64,000 nucleotides of DNA from Iamia sp. SCSIO 61187. Lineage in GTDB: Bacteria; Actinomycetota; Acidimicrobiia; Acidimicrobiales; Iamiaceae. The notes below the pieces were generated by a model. That model saw only the letters and a list, made by a program, of their open reading frames with translations, did no database searches and was not told the origin of the DNA. The DNA lies in the NCBI RefSeq assembly GCF_019443745.1, contig NZ_CP050948.1:2608001-2672000 (forward strand), read 5' to 3'. Made by a program: the position numbers and the translations under genes. Below are positions 60,854 to 64,000 of this stretch, in pieces (within the stretch, counting starts at the first letter, position 1; every line of letters starts with the position of its first letter).

Positions 60854-61645
60854 TCAGCGGGGCCAGTCGGGGGCGCGCCGCTCGAGGAACGCGGTCATGC
60901 CCTCGACCATCTCGGGCGACCGGATGGCGTCGGCGAAGAGCCCGACGTCGGCGGGGCGCAGCTGGCCGTTGAGGTCCTTCTTGACCGCGGCCCGGGCGGC
61001 CGGTCCGGTGCGGGCGATGCCGTCCAGGGCCGCGGTGGTGGCCGCGTCGAGCTCCTCGTGGGGCACGACCCGCCCGACCAGACCCATGGCGCCGGCCTCG
61101 GCCGCGTCGACCTCCCGGGCGGTGAAGAGCAGGGTCTTGGCCCGGGGCAGCCCGACGGCGGCCACCAGCCGGGAGACGAGGAAGGGGTCGGGGATGCCCC
61201 GGAGGAGCTCGGGGGCACGGAACCGGGCCCGGTCCGAGGCGATGGTGACGTCGCAGTGCAGGGCCAGGACGAGGCCGCCGGCGTGGGCCAGGCCGTTGAT
61301 CCGGGCCACCCACACCTTCGAGCACCGCTCGATGTGGCGGAACGGGAACTGCTCGGTGGGGTCCCACTCGGCGGCGAGGCCCTCGGGGTCGGCCGACTCC
61401 CCGGACATGTCGCCGCCGGCGCCGAACCACTCGTCGGTGCCGGTGAGGCAGACGGCGTCGAGGCCCGCCTGCTGGTCGGCCCAGGTCGCCGCCCGCTTCA
61501 GGGCCCGGTACATGTCCTGGGTGAAGGCGTTGCGGCGCTCGGTCCGGTCGATGCGGAGGTGCAGGACGCGCCCGTCGAGGTGCACCGCCAGGTGCGGCGA
61601 GCCGAGGTCGGGGGCGGCGAGCGGGAGGTCGGCGGCGGGGCTCAC
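60854..61645 (-). CDS. Enoyl-CoA hydratase/isomerase family protein
   Basis: 263 residues with oxyanion segments GTDEWFGAGGDMSG and INGLAHAGGLVLALHCDVTIAS and RAPELLRGIPDPFLVSRL at the acid positions. A GTG start overlaps the amidohydrolase stop. Part of the operon with the amidohydrolase and the CoA-transferase, so its substrate is probably the same CoA ester. Confidence 0.85.
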   Translation of the reverse strand: MSPAADLPLAAPDLGSPHLAVHLDGRVLHLRIDRTERRNAFTQDMYRALKRAATWADQQAGLDAVCLTGTDEWFGAGGDMSGESADPEGLAAEWDPTEQFPFRHIERCSKVWVARINGLAHAGGLVLALHCDVTIASDRARFRAPELLRGIPDPFLVSRLVAAVGLPRAKTLLFTAREVDAAEAGAMGLVGRVVPHEELDAATTAALDGIARTGPAARAAVKKDLNGQLRPADVGLFADAIRSPEMVEGMTAFLERRAPDWPR

Positions 61646-62805
61646 AGGCCGTAGATGCGGGCCGCGTTGGCGTGCAGGACCTTGTCGAGGACGTCGTCGG
61701 GCAGGCCGCCGAGCGCCCGGGTGGCGTAGTCGCGCGGGCGCTGCGCCGGGGTGCGGGGCCCGGGGTGCTGGCACGTGGGGTGGGGGTAGTCGGTCTCGTA
61801 GAGGATGTTGTCCGGGTAGCGGCGGAGGGCCTCGACGGCGGCCTCCTCCTCGAACCAGAAGCACCCGTAGATCTGGCGCTGGAAGTACTCGCTGGGCAGC
61901 AGGTCGTACTCGGGGTGCTCGTCGCCGACGCCGCCGTTGCGCCACTGCCAGTCGCAGGTCTCCAACATGGCGGGGATCCAGCCCACGCCGGACTCGACCG
62001 ACACCAGCCTCAGGTCGGGGAAGCGGTGGCAGACGCCCCCGAAGATGAGGTCGGTCACGCAGCGGATGTTGTCGAGGAAGATGAGCGACGACACCTTGGC
62101 GAAGTTGGTCATCCACCCCATCTCGGCGACGTCCTCGAACTGGGTGCCCATCGACCCACCACCGACGTGGAAGCTGACCGAGAGGCCCGCCTCCTGGGCC
62201 GCCGCCCACAGGGGGTCCCAGTGCCGGTGGGCCAGCGGCGGCATGCCGTGGTCCGACGGCTGGTTGCAGAAGTTCACGGCGCGGTGACCCTTGGCGTGGC
62301 AGCGGTGGAGCTCGGCCACGGCCAGGTCCACGTCCCAGAACGGGAGGGCCGTCACCGCGACCAGGCGGTCGGGGGCGACGCTGGTCCAGTCGGTCAGGAA
62401 GTCGTTGTAGGCCTGGACGCAGGCCAGGGCCAGCGAGCGGTCCGAGAGCGTGGTGAAGTACCCGTTCCCGAACCCGCCGACGTTGGGGTACAGGACCTGG
62501 GCGTCGATGCCCTCGGCGTCGAGCAGGGCGACGCGCGCCTCCGGCTCGTACATCGACGGGGCGATGTCGTCGTAGGTCTCGGGGATCGACGCCGGCAGGA
62601 CCCCGTCCCACCCGGCCATCGAGTAGAAGCCGGGGGCGCCGATGAAGCCGCCGTCGGCCATCCACACGTCCTTGCCGTCGATGCGCTCGATGTGGGGGAC
62701 GCGGTCGTGGAGGCGGGCGGGCATGCGGGACGTCCACACGTCGGCCGGTTCGGTCAGGTGGGTGTCGACGTCGATGACGCGGAAGCGGTCGAAGAGGTCG
62801 GTCAT
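61642..62805 (-). CDS. Amidohydrolase_2 family metal-dependent hydrolase
   Basis: 387 residues with VIDVDTHLTEPADVW at the start and LYETDYPHPTCQHPGPRTP at the end, the same ACMSD-like type as the gene at 40507. Middle segments LVAVTALPFWDVDLAVAE and HVGGGSMGTQFED fit. Probably acts on an aromatic or cyclic acid released as a CoA ester. ATG 62805 is preceded by GGAG. Middle gene of a three-gene operon. Confidence 0.87.
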   Translation of the reverse strand: MTDLFDRFRVIDVDTHLTEPADVWTSRMPARLHDRVPHIERIDGKDVWMADGGFIGAPGFYSMAGWDGVLPASIPETYDDIAPSMYEPEARVALLDAEGIDAQVLYPNVGGFGNGYFTTLSDRSLALACVQAYNDFLTDWTSVAPDRLVAVTALPFWDVDLAVAELHRCHAKGHRAVNFCNQPSDHGMPPLAHRHWDPLWAAAQEAGLSVSFHVGGGSMGTQFEDVAEMGWMTNFAKVSSLIFLDNIRCVTDLIFGGVCHRFPDLRLVSVESGVGWIPAMLETCDWQWRNGGVGDEHPEYDLLPSEYFQRQIYGCFWFEEEAAVEALRRYPDNILYETDYPHPTCQHPGPRTPAQRPRDYATRALGGLPDDVLDKVLHANAARIYGL

Positions 62806-62844
62806 GGGGGCTCCGGTGTCGGGTCTCGTCGGATGGGGTGGTGG

Positions 62845-64000
62845 TCAGGTGCCGACGGGCCGGTCGGCGATGGTGCCGTCGGCGCGCAGGCGGTCGATCT
62901 CGGCGGCGTCGAGCCCGAGGAGCTCCCGGAGGATCTCCTCGGTGTGCTCGCCGAAGCACGGCGCCGGGCGGTGGGCCCAGCGCTCGACGCCGGTGAGGCG
63001 GAAGGGCTGGGTCGGCAGCGGCAGGGGTCCGGCGACGGGGTGGTCGACGGTCTCGTGGTAGCCCCGGGCCCGGAGCTGCGGGTGCCGGGGCACGAGGCGG
63101 GGGTCGCGGGTGGGGGCCGCGGGCACGCCGACCGCGACCAGCTCCGAGACGGCGGCCTCGACCGACCGCGGTGCCGCCCAGGCCCGGATGACCTCGTCGA
63201 TCCGGTCGTGGGCCACGGCCCTGCCCCGGTGGTCGGCGAGGGCGGGGTCGGCGGCGAGGCCCGGCGTCCCTCCGTCGAGCACGGTCGCCAGCGCCCGCCA
63301 CTGCTCGTCGGTCTCGACCGACACGGCGAGCCAGGCGTCCTCGGCGTCGGTGGGGTACAGCCCCTGGGGCGCGGCGCCCGGTGAGCGGTTCCCGTCCCGC
63401 TGGAGGACGATGCCGTGGGCGGTCCACTCGAGCACCGGCTCGGCGGCCACGGCGAGGGCGGAGTCGAACATGGCCGACTCGACGTGGGCGCCGACCCCGG
63501 TGCGGTCGCGCTCGGCCAGCGCCGCCAGGGTGGCGACCACGGCGTGGAGCCCGCCGTTGGGGTCGCAGGGCCCCCGCTGGATCCGGGGCGGCCCGTCCAG
63601 GTGGCCGGTGAGCCAGGCCAGCCCCGAGGCCTGCTCCATGTTCTGGGCGAAGCCGGGGCGGTCGGCCCACGGGCCGTCGAGGCCGTAGGCCGGCATCCGC
63701 ACCAGGATCGCCCGCGGGTTGGCCGCCCGGATGGCGTCCCAGCCGAGCCCGAGCTTGTCGAGCACGCGCGGGGTGAAGTTCTCCACCACCACGTCGACGT
63801 GCTCCACCAGGCCGAGGGCCAGCTCCCGGCCCCGCTCGCGGCCGAGGTCGAGCACCAGGCCCCGCTTGGCCAGGTTGACGGTCAGGAAGTAGTTGCTCAG
63901 CTCCCACCAGCGGTCGCGGTCGGCGAAGGAGGCACCGACCATGCGGATGCCGTCCATGCGGTCGGGTCCCTCGACGTGGATCACGTCGGCCCCGAGGGCG
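62845..64000 (-). CDS. Family III CoA-transferase (CaiB/BaiF type), 5' partial
   Basis: The frame continues past the right edge, so the N-terminus is missing; about 385 residues are seen. Segments VVVENFTPRVLDKLGLGWDAI and GLHAVVATLAALAERDRTGVGAHVESAMFD, split by loops, and HTEEILRELLGL at the end are typical of the family. It would move CoA from one acid to another. First gene in the operon with the amidohydrolase and crotonase genes. Confidence 0.85.
   Translation of the reverse strand, partial: ALGADVIHVEGPDRMDGIRMVGASFADRDRWWELSNYFLTVNLAKRGLVLDLGRERGRELALGLVEHVDVVVENFTPRVLDKLGLGWDAIRAANPRAILVRMPAYGLDGPWADRPGFAQNMEQASGLAWLTGHLDGPPRIQRGPCDPNGGLHAVVATLAALAERDRTGVGAHVESAMFDSALAVAAEPVLEWTAHGIVLQRDGNRSPGAAPQGLYPTDAEDAWLAVSVETDEQWRALATVLDGGTPGLAADPALADHRGRAVAHDRIDEVIRAWAAPRSVEAAVSELVAVGVPAAPTRDPRLVPRHPQLRARGYHETVDHPVAGPLPLPTQPFRLTGVERWAHRPAPCFGEHTEEILRELLGLDAAEIDRLRADGTIADRPVGT

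Noticed and set aside
60854-63907. One minus-strand frame of 1017 codons spanning crotonase, amidohydrolase and CoA-transferase
   Set aside because: Only its last 263 codons are coding; the rest is the wrong frame of the two neighbours, whose own frames have all motifs.

Overview
The window is very GC-rich DNA from a free-living actinobacterium. Codon use is strongly G/C-ending, GTG and TTG starts are frequent, stop/start overlaps (ATGA, GTGA) are common, and several genes look leaderless (a TANNNT box 6-7 nt before the start codon). The gene content (a DUF3516 helicase, Ddn-type deazaflavin enzymes, LLM flavin oxidoreductases, many acyl-CoA and crotonase genes, paired amidohydrolase_2/CoA-transferase genes) suggests a member of the Acidimicrobiia, perhaps near Iamia. 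That placement is inference, because no rRNA or other taxonomic marker lies in the window. It looks chromosomal: no insertion sequence, phage gene, tRNA or CRISPR array was seen.

Layout. 1-13 kb: a PH-domain membrane protein, a Ski2-like helicase, a secreted GH16 glucanase behind a structured leader that resembles a c-di-AMP riboswitch, a crotonase, a lipoprotein esterase, an amidase, a quinone-reductase/sulfotransferase pair and a PAS-GGDEF-EAL protein. 13.9-21.3 kb: a sulfur-stress region. Four near-identical 16-bp palindromes of the type ATACCCCY-RGGGTAT lie before an MMPL transporter, a persulfide dioxygenase-rhodanese, a second rhodanese and a TauE exporter on the + strand, and before a CsoR-family repressor and a small CxxC protein on the - strand. 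The repressor has two Cys but lacks the copper-ligand His, as in CstR, so the region is read as a persulfide regulon.

21-39 kb: a stress and low-oxygen region with a metallophosphatase, a PEP/pyruvate-binding phosphotransferase-like enzyme, UspA, a DUF1971-truncated haemoglobin fusion with a RIC iron-sulfur repair protein, NADP-glutamate dehydrogenase, a baeRF-DksA operon and a GH13 enzyme with an LLM oxidoreductase. Three divergent promoter regions share the 13-mer AGGGCCGAAGGTC, which resembles a DosR/DevR box. This ties the GDH/RIC, permease/LLM and GH13/DUF3048 units together as a possible dormancy regulon.

39-64 kb: a deazaflavin enzyme, a MarR-amidohydrolase pair, a three-gene surface cassette (small membrane protein, kinase-like/methyltransferase, membrane sulfatase-fold protein), a two-component system whose response regulator is broken by a 1-nt frameshift, a VanY-type carboxypeptidase, an acyl-CoA degradation operon (tandem acyl-CoA dehydrogenase, SDR, crotonase, thioesterase) opposite a TetR regulator with an extra C-terminal HTH, an MFS pump, an OhrR/Ohr peroxide pair, and a crotonase-amidohydrolase-CoA transferase operon that runs off the right edge.
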